This document shows, piece by piece, positions 8,640-16,726 of a DNA stretch of 64,000 nucleotides (position 1 is the stretch's first letter; each line of letters opens with the position of its first letter). Location of the stretch: contig NZ_JAFCJT010000005.1 of NCBI RefSeq assembly GCF_018130785.1, positions 62,001-126,000 of the forward strand, given 5' to 3'. This DNA is from Bradyrhizobium liaoningense. Lineage in GTDB: Bacteria; Pseudomonadota; Alphaproteobacteria; Rhizobiales; Xanthobacteraceae. The notes beneath the pieces are model-generated. The model saw only the letters and a list, made by a program, of their open reading frames with translations. It searched no databases and was not told the origin of the DNA. The position numbers and the translations under genes were made by a program.

Positions 8640-9020
8640 CACGTCACTCCCCTAAGGCAGCCGTCAGGGCTGCACATTATTTTGTTTTGCTAGTCGAGAG
8701 GCGAAGTTCGGAGTCTGTCAGGACGACAGACGCAAAAAGGTTAGCACATCTGCGGACGGTGAGAAGCGCGTCGCATGCAGCGCGGTCAGACTCAATAGAA
8801 ATTGAGACGGAATTTCCACGAAGACTCGCACGGCGACGATAACGCTCTCGCTGCAACGCGGAATCAAAATGGCGCGCGGCTGATTTGCAGGCAGCAGGAG
8901 GGGCGGTCGCACAAAAATTGCGAAAACAACCCCATGCACAGTAGAACGGCCCAGCGCCGTTTGCTGCCGGTGACGCCGGACAGACATTTGATGGGTCGAG
9001 CAAAACAGCAAACGCGGCGA
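8640..9020. other. 381-bp non-coding spacer
   Basis: No plausible gene. Near the dehydrogenase start there is a small hairpin (GCAGCC/GGCTGC, about 8659-8674) in the presumed 5' untranslated region. Otherwise the stretch contains the 27-bp sequence described separately at 8920-8946 and little else that I recognise. Confidence 0.6.
8920..8946. repeat. 27-bp sequence repeated exactly at 49564-49590
   Basis: The 27 bases from GCGAAAACAACCCC to CACAGTAGAA are identical, in the same orientation, to positions 49564-49590, 40.6 kb away; the flanks diverge at once. Both copies are intergenic. Confidence 0.9.
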
Positions 9021-10007
9021 TTACGAGGCGACGGGATAGGGCCCGTCGTCGAACACCGTGTCGTGATAGCCTTTCGACCCGATCGCGCGTGCCAGCGTGC
9101 TGCGAAAGTCCGTCCCCTCACGCAGGCTGTTCAGAACATGCGCGAAGTCGAATTCGGGCCGCCAGCCTAGCTCATGCCGTGCGCGGTCGTTGACATAGAC
9201 GCGGTCGATCTCGGGGAATAGCCGCCATCCGCGCGCCGCATAGAGCTGCGCGCAATCCGGATAGAGCTCGCGCACGACACCGGCCGCGTCGCGCGCGAGC
9301 GCAGCGAGGTGGCGGGGCTCGAACGGGCTCGTCGCGGAGACGATGTAGCGGGCGAAGCCGATCTTCGGCGCACGCTCGGTGGCGAGCAGATGGGCGCTCA
9401 CCGCGTCCGCTATATCCAGCCGCCTATAGAGCAGCTCGTTGGCCTGCGCGTTGTCCAGCGGGTAAGCCGATCGCATCGCGGGATCGTCATCGTCCTCCGG
9501 AAAGAAGCGCGAGGTCCTCAAGATCACGACAGGCAGGCCGCGCTCGCGAAAGAACAGCTCGCACAGAGTCTCAGCCATCAGCTTCGTCGTGCCGTAGATG
9601 TTCTTCGGGATCGGCGGCAGATCCTCGGTGACCCACACCGAAGCCTGTCCCGCCTCGGGCCGAAGCTGCGAGCCGAATGCGCTGGTGGTGCTGGTGAAGA
9701 CGAAGCTGCGCACGCCGGCCGCCACCGCCGCCTCGAGCAGGTTGAGCGTGCCGGCGACGTTGGTGTCGACAAAGTCCTGCTTGCCGTGGGTCGCCACATG
9801 CGGCTTGTGCAGCGTCGCGGTGTGGATCACGGCGATGACGCCGTCCATCTGGCGCCGCACGAAGTCGGAATCGACGATCGAGCCGACGGCATCGGTGAAG
9901 GGCGATGGCTTCAAATCAAGTCCGCGCACAGGTGAACGGCGCCCGCGCAGCGTCCGCAGAATCGCCTCCCCGAGGTGGCCTGCGCTGCCCGTGACCAGAA
10001 TTGTCAT
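9021..10007 (-). CDS. NAD-dependent epimerase/dehydratase family protein
   Basis: 328 residues from ATG 10007, where the protein begins MTILVTGSAGHLGEAIL. The GxxGxxG NAD-binding motif is at residues 6-12 and the catalytic YxxxK of extended short-chain dehydrogenases at YGTTK (about 137-141), preceded by STTSAFG. The fold is that of nucleotide-sugar epimerases, but the substrate cannot be assigned. It runs on the minus strand just downstream of tRNA-Gly and lacks sugar-biosynthesis neighbours. Confidence 0.83.
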   Translation of the reverse strand: MTILVTGSAGHLGEAILRTLRGRRSPVRGLDLKPSPFTDAVGSIVDSDFVRRQMDGVIAVIHTATLHKPHVATHGKQDFVDTNVAGTLNLLEAAVAAGVRSFVFTSTTSAFGSQLRPEAGQASVWVTEDLPPIPKNIYGTTKLMAETLCELFFRERGLPVVILRTSRFFPEDDDDPAMRSAYPLDNAQANELLYRRLDIADAVSAHLLATERAPKIGFARYIVSATSPFEPRHLAALARDAAGVVRELYPDCAQLYAARGWRLFPEIDRVYVNDRARHELGWRPEFDFAHVLNSLREGTDFRSTLARAIGSKGYHDTVFDDGPYPVAS

Positions 10008-10083
10008 TTGAGACCCGATACAGCCGCCAGCGGCGTGGAAAACCACGACCCGACCCGGTTTGGCTGGATGCTTTGGGAAAAAT

Positions 10084-10158
<75 letters not shown>

Positions 10159-10433
10159 ATCCTGTGTCGGTCGCGTGACGCGCCGGCAACGGCTGTCGTA
10201 TGCCAAAACCGGACGGCGAATGCAACAGCTACCGGCAGCATAGATTCGCAATTGAAGGGCCCATATGGACCCCGAATGCGGCCAAATCGCCCGAAAACGC
10301 TCCGGAACCGGCGAATCGACCCTGATGGATTGAAATTCGGCCCATTCGGCCCAATCTAGGAGCCGACAACAAAGCATATGAATTGGCGACGTGCTAAAGA
10401 GCCGCCATTCCAGCCATCAGACGAGGGGATCCC

Positions 10434-11357
10434 GTGACGATCATCGACCAGGGTAACGGAGCGGCGGGCCCGGCTGCGGCCGATCTGATCAAGGACACCA
10501 CCACCCAGACCTTCGTGAAGGACGTCATCGAGGAATCGAAGCGCCAGCCGGTGCTGATCGACTTCTGGGCGGAGTGGTGCGGCCCCTGCAAGCAGCTCAC
10601 CCCCGTGCTGGAAAAGGCGGTCAAGGCGGCCAAGGGCAAGGTCAAGCTGGTCAAGATGAACATCGACCAGCATCCGGCGATCCCGGGCCAGATGGGCATC
10701 CAGTCGATCCCGGCCGTGATCGCCTTCGTCAACGGCCAGCCGGCCGACGGCTTCATGGGCGCGGTGCCCGAGAGCCAGGTCAACGCCTTCATCGAAAAGG
10801 TGACCAAGGGCGTCACGGCGCCCGGCGAGGCGAACATCGCCGAGATTCTCCAGGAGGCCGAGGCCGTACTCGCCGAAGGCGATGCCGCGGCGGCCGCCCA
10901 GATCTATGCCGAAGTGCTGCAGCATGAATCGACCAACATCGCGGCCCTTGCCGGGCTTGCGAAATGCTATGCCGTCTCCGGCGCGATGGAGCAGGCCAAG
11001 CAGACGCTGGCGATGGTGCCGGAATCCAAGCGCAACGACCCCGCCGTGAAGGCCGTGCAGACCGCGATCGATCTCGCCGAGCAGGCGGAGCAATTGGGGC
11101 CGGTGGCCGAACTGGAACAGAAAGTCGCCGCAAACCCGCTCGATCATCAGGCACGGTTCGACCTTGCGACCGCGCTGAATGCCCAAGGCGATCGGGCGGC
11201 GGCCACCGAGCAGTTGCTGGCGATCATCAAGCGCGACCGCAAATGGAACGACGACGGCGCCCGCAAGCAGCTCGTGCAGTTCTTCGAGGCCTGGGGTGGC
11301 ACGGATGATGCAACCGTCGAGGGACGCAAGCGCTTGTCGACGATCCTGTTTTCGTAA
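10434..11357 (+). CDS. cnoX: thioredoxin-TPR chaperone (CnoX/YbbN type)
   Basis: 307 residues: a thioredoxin domain (about 25-130) with active site WAEWCGPCK (about 45-53) and cis-Pro in IQSIPAV, then a helical TPR-like region (about 140-300) with EAEAVLAEGDAAAAAQIYAE and similar repeats. This is the layout of E. coli YbbN/CnoX, a cytosolic holdase that hands substrates to GroEL. Here the CXXC is intact, unlike E. coli where it is SXXC. The start is GTG at 10434 after GAGGGG; no ATG is nearby. A palindromic repeat separates it from the LON-domain gene. Confidence 0.85.
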   Translation: MTIIDQGNGAAGPAAADLIKDTTTQTFVKDVIEESKRQPVLIDFWAEWCGPCKQLTPVLEKAVKAAKGKVKLVKMNIDQHPAIPGQMGIQSIPAVIAFVNGQPADGFMGAVPESQVNAFIEKVTKGVTAPGEANIAEILQEAEAVLAEGDAAAAAQIYAEVLQHESTNIAALAGLAKCYAVSGAMEQAKQTLAMVPESKRNDPAVKAVQTAIDLAEQAEQLGPVAELEQKVAANPLDHQARFDLATALNAQGDRAAATEQLLAIIKRDRKWNDDGARKQLVQFFEAWGGTDDATVEGRKRLSTILFS

Positions 11358-11369
11358 TGGTTATTGTTG

Positions 11370-11439
11370 GAGCATGATCTTGTCGGAAAACCGCTTCACA
11401 CTTTGCGCTGACGCGGTTCTCCGGATCCGGATCATGCTC
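11370..11439. repeat. 70-bp palindromic repeat (family C)
   Basis: The ends are GAGCATGATC and GATCATGCTC, perfect 10-base inverted arms, with an inner partly paired core. Non-coding, between the thioredoxin and LON-domain genes. Confidence 0.75.
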
Positions 11440-11461
11440 TAGCGCGTCTAGCGGGGTCCAG

Positions 11462-12139
11462 ATGCCGATCAACATCGAATATCGCGGCCCCGCCGACCTC
11501 CCGGAGATCATTCCGGTATTTCCGCTGCCGGGCGCGCTTTTGCTGCCGCGCGGCCAGATGCCGCTCAACATCTTCGAGCCGCGTTACCTTTCGATGGTCG
11601 ACGATTCCTTGCGCGACGGCCATCGCCTGATCGGCATGATCCAGCCCGACGTCGCACACTCGCCCAAGAATTCCGACAGGCCGGCGCTGTTCCGCGTCGG
11701 CTGCGTCGGCCGCATCACCCAGCTCGCCGAATCCGGCGACGGCCGCTACATCCTCGAGCTCACCGGCGTGTCACGCTTCAAGGTGGTCGAGGAGCTCGAG
11801 GTGCTGACCGCCTACCGGCAGTGCAAGGTGGATTTCTTCACCTTCCTCGACGACTTCACCGCGCGCATGGGCGAGGACGAGGTCGATCGCGAAGCGCTGC
11901 TGACTGTGCTGGCGGACTTCCTGAAAGCCAACAATCTCAAGGTCGACTGGGAGGGCGTCGAGGGCGCGCCCAACGAGGCGCTCGTCAATGCGCTGGCGAT
12001 GATGTCGCCCTATGGCCCCGCGGAAAAGCAGGCCATGCTGGAAGCGCCGGATTTGAAGACCCGCGCCGAAATCCTGATCGCGGTCACCGAGATGGATCTC
12101 GCCAAGAAGCGCACCTCGGGCGATCCGCCGCTGCAGTGA
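11462..12139 (+). CDS. LON peptidase N-terminal (substrate-binding) domain protein
   Basis: 225 residues consisting of one stand-alone LON substrate-binding domain (about 14-215), without the AAA+ or protease parts of Lon. The start IPVFPLPGALLLPRGQMPLN and FEPRYLSMVDDSL are the typical opening of the domain, and GCVGRI marks its central beta sheet. The biochemical role of such single-domain proteins is not established. It follows the thioredoxin gene; in many Rhizobiales this pair is next to Trm112 and ubiH genes, which here appear 4.3 kb further on. Confidence 0.88.
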   Translation: MPINIEYRGPADLPEIIPVFPLPGALLLPRGQMPLNIFEPRYLSMVDDSLRDGHRLIGMIQPDVAHSPKNSDRPALFRVGCVGRITQLAESGDGRYILELTGVSRFKVVEELEVLTAYRQCKVDFFTFLDDFTARMGEDEVDREALLTVLADFLKANNLKVDWEGVEGAPNEALVNALAMMSPYGPAEKQAMLEAPDLKTRAEILIAVTEMDLAKKRTSGDPPLQ

Positions 12140-12141
12140 TC

Positions 12142-12735
12142 TCAGTTGTGATGCCGGATGCGCTTGCGTCCGGTGAGCATCGCGCGGATCAGGTTCTCGC
12201 GCTGAAGAAGCCCCATCAGCACCACGCCCAGCACGTGCACCACGACCAGCACGATGACGGCGTCCGACGCGTAGGCATGGGTGTCCTCGATCCACCAGAT
12301 GCCAAAGAAGGTCACGGTCACCGACAGCGCGCCGGTGATGGCCGAGACGGCGATCGACAGCAGGAGCGCGACCAGCATCAACGTGCCGGCGGGGTTGAGC
12401 CCGATATAGCGGCCGGTGATGCCGCGACGCAGATTCCAGAGATAGCGTGGCGCGGCACGAAGCCTGACGCCGACCATGCGGAAGCGCGAATAGCGGCTTC
12501 CCCAGAAACCCCAGACCAGGCGGAAGGCCAGGAGCGCGAGCACCGTGTAGCCGGCGATGCGGTGAAGATTGTCGTAGACGGTGGGCGTGAACCACGCGGC
12601 CAAAATGCTGGCCGCGAGGGCCCAGTGCCACAGGCGCAACGGGAGGTCCCAGACAGCGACGGTCCGCGATGCAGTTCGATCCGCGGGGGCCCTGTCGGAC
12701 ACCCCGCGCGCTTCTGGCACCGCTTCGTCGATCAA
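12142..12735 (-). CDS. cytochrome b561-like membrane protein
   Basis: 197 residues with about four transmembrane helices. Candidate heme-ligating His residues lie in the first helix (LRLWHWALA, about 34-42), the second (NLHRIAGY) and a late helix (VVVHVLGVVLM). This is the cytochrome b/b561-type di-heme membrane domain. The start appears to be TTG at 12735, as no ATG lies before the domain; a later start near residue 12 is possible. It follows a secreted PepSY protein by 32 bases on the same strand, so the two are probably co-transcribed and the protein may move electrons across the membrane. Confidence 0.8.
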   Translation of the reverse strand: MIDEAVPEARGVSDRAPADRTASRTVAVWDLPLRLWHWALAASILAAWFTPTVYDNLHRIAGYTVLALLAFRLVWGFWGSRYSRFRMVGVRLRAAPRYLWNLRRGITGRYIGLNPAGTLMLVALLLSIAVSAITGALSVTVTFFGIWWIEDTHAYASDAVIVLVVVHVLGVVLMGLLQRENLIRAMLTGRKRIRHHN

Positions 12736-12767
12736 GCCGTGACTATCCTTGAGCCTTACTCGAGACC

Positions 12768-13046
12768 TTACTTGGCAACCGTCTTCTTCAGGCTGAGGTC
12801 TTCCGGGCTGTAGAACAGCTCGTAGAGCTTGCCTTCCTTGACGCCGTAGACCTCATAGCACGAGCCTTCGATCTTGGAGCGCCGCACCTCGTAACCCAGC
12901 GCCTTGGCCTTGGCTTCGGCTTCGCTGGCCGGCTTCCACGACGCCTTGTCGAGCTTGGTGCAATCCTTGAAGCCGTCGGCCATGGCCGCCGAGCTCATTC
13001 CCAAGCCGACCGTCAGTGCAATTGCAACAACACGAATGACCTTCAC
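12768..13046 (-). CDS. small periplasmic PepSY-domain protein
   Basis: 92 residues. The signal peptide covers about 1-23 (KVIRVVAIALTVGLGMSSAA, cleavage after AMA). The mature part has EAEAKAKALGYEVRRSKIEG and YEVYGVKEGKLYELFYSPE, the helix plus beta-hairpin of PepSY repeats. Two Cys (in DCTK and GSCYE) could form a disulphide. Translation begins at GTG (13046) after a perfect AGGAGG. It lies upstream of a cytochrome b gene in a likely two-gene unit; PepSY modules are known beside membrane electron carriers, but the partner's job is unknown. Confidence 0.8.
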   Translation of the reverse strand: MKVIRVVAIALTVGLGMSSAAMADGFKDCTKLDKASWKPASEAEAKAKALGYEVRRSKIEGSCYEVYGVKEGKLYELFYSPEDLSLKKTVAK

Positions 13047-13266
13047 GAACGTCTCCTCCTCTGTCGTGTGCGCGCGTGGCGCGAAGCGGGACCGAAGGAA
13101 GCAAAGGAGAGGATGAAGTCAATCCGGTTCGAGCCTGGCGGGGTTTAGAGGCATTCTAATGATCCGAAAAAGATCAGCGTGCTCCGTGCGCAGCATGGAT
13201 TTGGACAGTCGCTGCGGCCTTACGCCTCACGGCCTTGGAGGATGCCCGCTGGCCTTGCCGGCTGCG

Positions 13267-14079
13267 CTAGGCCGCACTTCGCGTCTCAGGAGAGTTACAC
13301 CGCAGCCAGTCCGCCCAGGTGAGGCGTCCGCGTACGCCCCGACTGACGACGAAGCCCATGCCGCGCGCCCTTGTCTCCGAAAGATCGATCGGCAGGATTT
13401 TTCGATGCAGTCGTCTCGCATCCTGATACTGGCGGGCGAAGAGGACCAGATCGAGCGTTTCTGGCCCGCCGATCTCCGCGCGCACGCCGCGCTGTCCGTC
13501 GAACGCGCAGGTGACGACGTGGTCGGCCACATCGGACGTGTCGACCGGATTGAATCGCGTCGTCGGCACCGGCCACACCGGAAGCCAGGCGAGGCCCGAA
13601 AGCAGCCTGTCGAACAGATAATAGAACGGCATCGCGCGGACGACGGACCAAGACAGGCTGGATGCGCGCACCAGCCGTTCGCCGGCGAGCTTGACCCGCG
13701 AATAGGGCAGGGTCGCTTCGTCGAGACCGACGATCGAGATGTGGAGGAAGTGGCGCACCCCGGCTTCCGCACCGAATGCCAGCAGCCGCTCGGAACCCTC
13801 GACATCGACCGCCGAAGGCGATCTGAAGAAGTCGATCGGACGGATGCTGCCGCGCCGTGCGATCGGCGACCAGGTCGCCGCATGGATAACAGTGTCGACG
13901 TCATGCAGCGCGTTCCGCAACCCGGCGCCCGTGGCGAGATCACCTGCGGCCCATTCGACGTCCGATCGCGCACCCGGCGCGCGCGCAAGCACCCGAACGC
14001 GATGCCCGGCGCGAACGACACGATCGACGATATCCCGGCCGAGATGACCTGTGCCTCCGGTGACCAATGTCAGCGCCAT
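13267..14079 (-). CDS. NAD(P)-binding oxidoreductase (NmrA-like/atypical SDR)
   Basis: 270 residues opening with LVTGGTGHLGRDIVDRVV, the GxxGxxG Rossmann motif (about 7-13), then RVRVLAR for the NADP phosphate. There is no canonical YxxxK, as in the NmrA/atypical SDR group, so catalysis cannot be assumed. It is the last gene of a minus-strand run (membrane protein, enoyl-CoA hydratase, thioesterase, this gene); only 3 bases separate it from the thioesterase stop. Likely TetR-controlled with the others. Confidence 0.8.
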   Translation of the reverse strand: MALTLVTGGTGHLGRDIVDRVVRAGHRVRVLARAPGARSDVEWAAGDLATGAGLRNALHDVDTVIHAATWSPIARRGSIRPIDFFRSPSAVDVEGSERLLAFGAEAGVRHFLHISIVGLDEATLPYSRVKLAGERLVRASSLSWSVVRAMPFYYLFDRLLSGLAWLPVWPVPTTRFNPVDTSDVADHVVTCAFDGQRGVRAEIGGPETLDLVLFARQYQDARRLHRKILPIDLSETRARGMGFVVSRGVRGRLTWADWLRCNSPETRSAA

Positions 14080-14082
14080 GGC

Positions 14083-14526
14083 TCAGCTCCCGTCAGCCTT
14101 GCGCGGCTCGCCGGTGGGAACGAGCACAGTTTCGCCGGTCGCGACGAGAGCCAGATCATCTCGCTCATCGGCCGCGAAAAGCTCGGCGCGGGCAAACACC
14201 TGCCTGCGCCCGGCGCGGAGCGTCGTTCCCTTCGCGACGAAATAAGTGCCGATCGCCGGCCTCAGGCAATTCATCGAGAAATGCGACGCAGTGACCGGAC
14301 CCACGAGCGTCGCAGCGGCGAAGCCACAGGCGGTGTCGAGCAGGGCCGCAATCAGACCGGCGTGCAGATGTCCGGAATATTGGGTGAGGTCGTCGCGCCA
14401 CCTCATGCGGATGGTCACCTCGCCCTTGCCGGCCGCAGCGACTTCGAAGCCCACGGAGCGGTTGAACGCCGCGGAGGCGTTGACCGCGTGGAGCGTTTGC
14501 AGGTCGAATCCAAGGGTCGCGCTCAT
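14083..14526 (-). CDS. PaaI-family hotdog thioesterase
   Basis: 147 residues of the hotdog fold. GHLHAGLIAALLDTACGFAA (about 53-72) is the signature of PaaI-type acyl-CoA thioesterases, with the Asp/Thr pair of the active-site helix. The ATG at 14526 overlaps the TGA of the enoyl-CoA hydratase gene (ATGA), suggesting translational coupling. It should hydrolyse a small acyl- or aryl-CoA ester in the cytosol. With the hydratase and the oxidoreductase it makes a coherent acyl-CoA pathway fragment whose substrate is unknown. Confidence 0.87.
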   Translation of the reverse strand: MSATLGFDLQTLHAVNASAAFNRSVGFEVAAAGKGEVTIRMRWRDDLTQYSGHLHAGLIAALLDTACGFAAATLVGPVTASHFSMNCLRPAIGTYFVAKGTTLRAGRRQVFARAELFAADERDDLALVATGETVLVPTGEPRKADGS

Positions 14527-15326
14527 GCCTGGCTCCATCGCGGTGCGCGGTTCTCAAGGTTGCTTCTGACGGCCTCGATGTGATTGGGCGCGCCGAGCAG
14601 TGCCGCCTGTTCGGCGGTTTCCGAGGCGAGACCGGTCGCGGCATGGGAGGTCGCCGACAGGTTCAACAGGCGCTTGGCCGCGCGGACGGCATCGGGGCTG
14701 CGGTTCGCGATCTCCTGCGCCGTGGCGAGCGCAGCCGACACGGGATCCTCGGTGAGCCGCGTCGCAAAGCCATAGGCAAGCGCTTCTTCCGCTGAAAAGG
14801 CGCGGCCGGAATAGGTCAGCTCGCGCACGATATCGTCGCGCGCGAGATGGCGCATCAGCTGGGTGCCGCACATGTCGGGCACGAGGCCCCATTTGGCCTC
14901 GATGACTCCTAGCCGTGTTCCGGGCGCGAGATAGCGGAGATCAGCCCCCAGCGCGAGCTGGAAGCCGCCGCCGAAGGCAACGCCGTGCACCGCTGCGATC
15001 ACCGGCACCGGCAGCTCACGCCAGAGCCAGACGAGATGCTGGGCGTAGTTCGCGATACCGTGTGTCCGGCGCGTCAGGTCAATGGACGGGAGCAGCGGAT
15101 CGCCGTTCGCGGTGGCGAGAAGGCGGTCGAGGTCAAGGCCTGCACAGAACGCACGCCCTTCGCCGGAGAGAACGACGGCGCGGAGGTCCTTGCGTGCGCC
15201 GAGCCGCGTGCCTGCTGCAATGATCGCCTCGAACATCGCGGGGTCGAGCGCATTCATCTTGTCCGGACGGTTCAGCCGGAGATGACCCACGCCGTTCTCG
15301 ATGGTCAGTCGAACGCGATTTTCCAT
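14523..15326 (-). CDS. enoyl-CoA hydratase/isomerase family protein
   Basis: 267 residues of the crotonase fold from ATG 15326 (MENRVRLTIENGVGHLRLNR). The oxyanion-hole elements are GRAFCAGLDLDRL (about 57-69) and AVHGVAFGGGFQLALGADLR (about 103-122); the second-region motif reads EAKWGLVPDMCGTQ, so the first catalytic Glu is kept but the usual GGTQ is CGTQ. It hydrates or isomerises an enoyl-CoA in the cytosol. It is the second gene of the TetR-linked operon and overlaps the thioesterase start by four bases. Confidence 0.88.
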   Translation of the reverse strand: MENRVRLTIENGVGHLRLNRPDKMNALDPAMFEAIIAAGTRLGARKDLRAVVLSGEGRAFCAGLDLDRLLATANGDPLLPSIDLTRRTHGIANYAQHLVWLWRELPVPVIAAVHGVAFGGGFQLALGADLRYLAPGTRLGVIEAKWGLVPDMCGTQLMRHLARDDIVRELTYSGRAFSAEEALAYGFATRLTEDPVSAALATAQEIANRSPDAVRAAKRLLNLSATSHAATGLASETAEQAALLGAPNHIEAVRSNLENRAPRWSQA

Positions 15327-15367
15327 GACGCCGCTCCGCTTGAATGCGTGGCTTATCGTCTCGAGGC

Positions 15368-15718
15368 TCAGTAACCGGCCACCGCCAGCACGACGACCAC
15401 GCTGAGCATCATCCAGCCGAAGTGCCGGCCGCGCGTGGCCCATGCGTTGGCGACAGCGGAGAAACCGAACACGCAGGCCAGGGTCGCGACGATCCAGTGG
15501 CGTGCCGTCGCCGAGCCCATCCAGGGCGCCGCGATGAGGAGCACGCCGCCGCCGATCCAGGCGACGGTCGAGGCCTGCCAGACCAGGCGGATCAGGGTGC
15601 GGAGCCGTTCCGGCTCGATGCGGGCGCGGGGAAAGACCTTGGTCTCGCCGAGAATGCCATGGATGAGGGCCACGGCAATGGCCACGACGCCCGCGCACTG
15701 GAGCAAGAGATCACGCAT
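15368..15718 (-). CDS. small four-helix membrane protein, unknown function
   Basis: 116 residues with about four hydrophobic segments (QCAGVVAIAVALIHGILG; ASTVAWIGGGVLLIAAP; HWIVATLACVFGFSAVAN; GWMMLSVVVVLAVAGY). I do not recognise a characterised family. The ATG at 15718 is chosen because AGGGAG stands upstream of it; an ATG at 15742 would begin immediately beside the operator without a binding site. It is the first gene downstream of the TetR operator pair, and 41 bases separate it from the enoyl-CoA hydratase gene, so it is probably the leader gene of that operon. Confidence 0.7.
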   Translation of the reverse strand: MRDLLLQCAGVVAIAVALIHGILGETKVFPRARIEPERLRTLIRLVWQASTVAWIGGGVLLIAAPWMGSATARHWIVATLACVFGFSAVANAWATRGRHFGWMMLSVVVVLAVAGY

Positions 15719-15742
15719 CGGCAGAGCTCCCTGAAGCTTCAT

Positions 15743-15760
15743 CCATACACTTGTGTATGG
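15743..15760. promoter_or_regulatory. TetR-type operator O1
   Basis: CCATACACTTGTGTATGG is a perfect palindrome with 8-base arms around TT. It lies between the divergent membrane-protein operon and the tetR gene, where a TetR repressor normally binds. Confidence 0.75.
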
Positions 15761-15787
15761 TGAGATAGGCGCTGGCACGCCGCCTGT

Positions 15788-15805
15788 CAATACAGTAGTG
15801 TATGG
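15788..15805. promoter_or_regulatory. TetR-type operator O2
   Basis: This second element has the same 8-2-8 layout as O1. Its right arm GTGTATGG is identical and the left arm CAATACAG matches 6 of 8. It is 45 bp from O1 and 21 bp before the tetR ATG, consistent with autorepression. Confidence 0.65.
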
Positions 15806-15825
15806 CCTAGTTCTGGAACCCGGTC

Positions 15826-16356
15826 ATGACCGAACAACTCTCCGCCGACGACTGGATCAAAGAGGGCCTGAAGGCGCTGGCCAAGAGCGGCTTCACGGCC
15901 CTGAAGGCCGATCCGCTCGCAAAGGCCATGGGCGTCTCGCGCGGCAGCTTCTACTGGCATTTCGCCGATCTCGGCGCGTTCCACGCCACGGTCCTCAAGC
16001 GCTGGCGCGAGATCGCGGCCGAACAGATCATCGCCGACGTCGAGGCCGCCGGCGACGAGCCGCTAAAGGCGCTGCTGCAGAGATCCTTTGGTGCCCGGCT
16101 CGACCTGGAGCGCGCGGTGCGCAACTGGGCGGCGTTCGATGCGGCCGCGCAGGGCGCGGTTCGCGCAATCGACCGCCGCAGGATCGACTATATCGAGACG
16201 CTGCTTGCGACGCGGGGGCTTGCGCCGGCGATGGCGCAGGCCCGGGCCCAGATCCTGTACTGGACGTTTCTCGGTTTTGCCTTGTCGGGCGCGCCGGTGC
16301 CGGCGGCACGGCTCCAGGGACTGCTGGACGAGATCCTGACGATGGTGTCCGCCTGA
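15826..16356 (+). CDS. TetR/AcrR family transcriptional regulator
   Basis: 176 residues. The N-terminal helix-turn-helix (about 8-55) reads GFTALKADPLAKAMGVSRGS then FYWHF, the TetR recognition helix signature. The C-terminal ligand domain is short and fits no named subfamily that I recognise. It is divergent from the four-gene operon at 13267-15718, and two matching operators fill the gap, so it very likely represses that operon and itself. The inducer would be expected to be an acyl-CoA or related molecule, given the operon's enzymes (inference). Confidence 0.88.
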   Translation: MTEQLSADDWIKEGLKALAKSGFTALKADPLAKAMGVSRGSFYWHFADLGAFHATVLKRWREIAAEQIIADVEAAGDEPLKALLQRSFGARLDLERAVRNWAAFDAAAQGAVRAIDRRRIDYIETLLATRGLAPAMAQARAQILYWTFLGFALSGAPVPAARLQGLLDEILTMVSA

Positions 16357-16416
16357 ACGGCGACGATGGGCGAGCGCAATTTTCTGTGCTAGAGGCTCGG
16401 ACTGCCGGAGACCCCA

Positions 16417-16614
16417 ATGAACGCGCCCAACGAACGCCCCGAAACCAGCGTCGATCCCAAATTGCTGGAGATCCTGGTCTGCCCGCTGACCAAGGGTCCG
16501 CTGGAGTTCGATTCCGCGAAGCAGGAGCTGATCTCGCGCAGCGCCAAGCTCGCCTACCCGATCCGCGACGGCATCCCGATCATGCTGCCGGAAGAGGCGC
16601 GCAAGATCGATTGA
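16417..16614 (+). CDS. Trm112 family protein
   Basis: 65 residues, the usual size. [20 protein letters not shown] followed by [18 protein letters not shown] is the standard bacterial Trm112/UPF0434 sequence. Like many proteobacterial members it has lost the full zinc Cys set (only one Cys remains). Trm112 proteins act as small activators of methyltransferases in eukaryotes and archaea; the bacterial role is poorly defined. The gene sits between the TetR gene and a repeat, on the opposite side from ubiH. Confidence 0.92.
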   Translation: MNAPNERPETSVDPKLLEILVCPLTKGPLEFDSAKQELISRSAKLAYPIRDGIPIMLPEEARKID

Positions 16615-16620
16615 GAGCGC

Positions 16621-16709
16621 GTAGCCCGGATGGAGCGCAGCGCAATCCGGGAATTCTTGCGCTGACGATGCAGCGGCCCCGGATTACGCTTCGCTCCATC
16701 CGCGCTACG
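16621..16709. repeat. 89-bp inverted repeat (family D)
   Basis: The left arm GTAGCCCGGATGGAGCGCAG is mirrored by the right arm CTTCGCTCCATCCGCGCTAC, with inner AATCCGGG/CCCCGGATT also paired. It lies between the convergent Trm112 and UbiH genes and could act as a bidirectional terminator. Confidence 0.75.
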
Positions 16710-16726
16710 AAGATCCGAGCCTTTTT

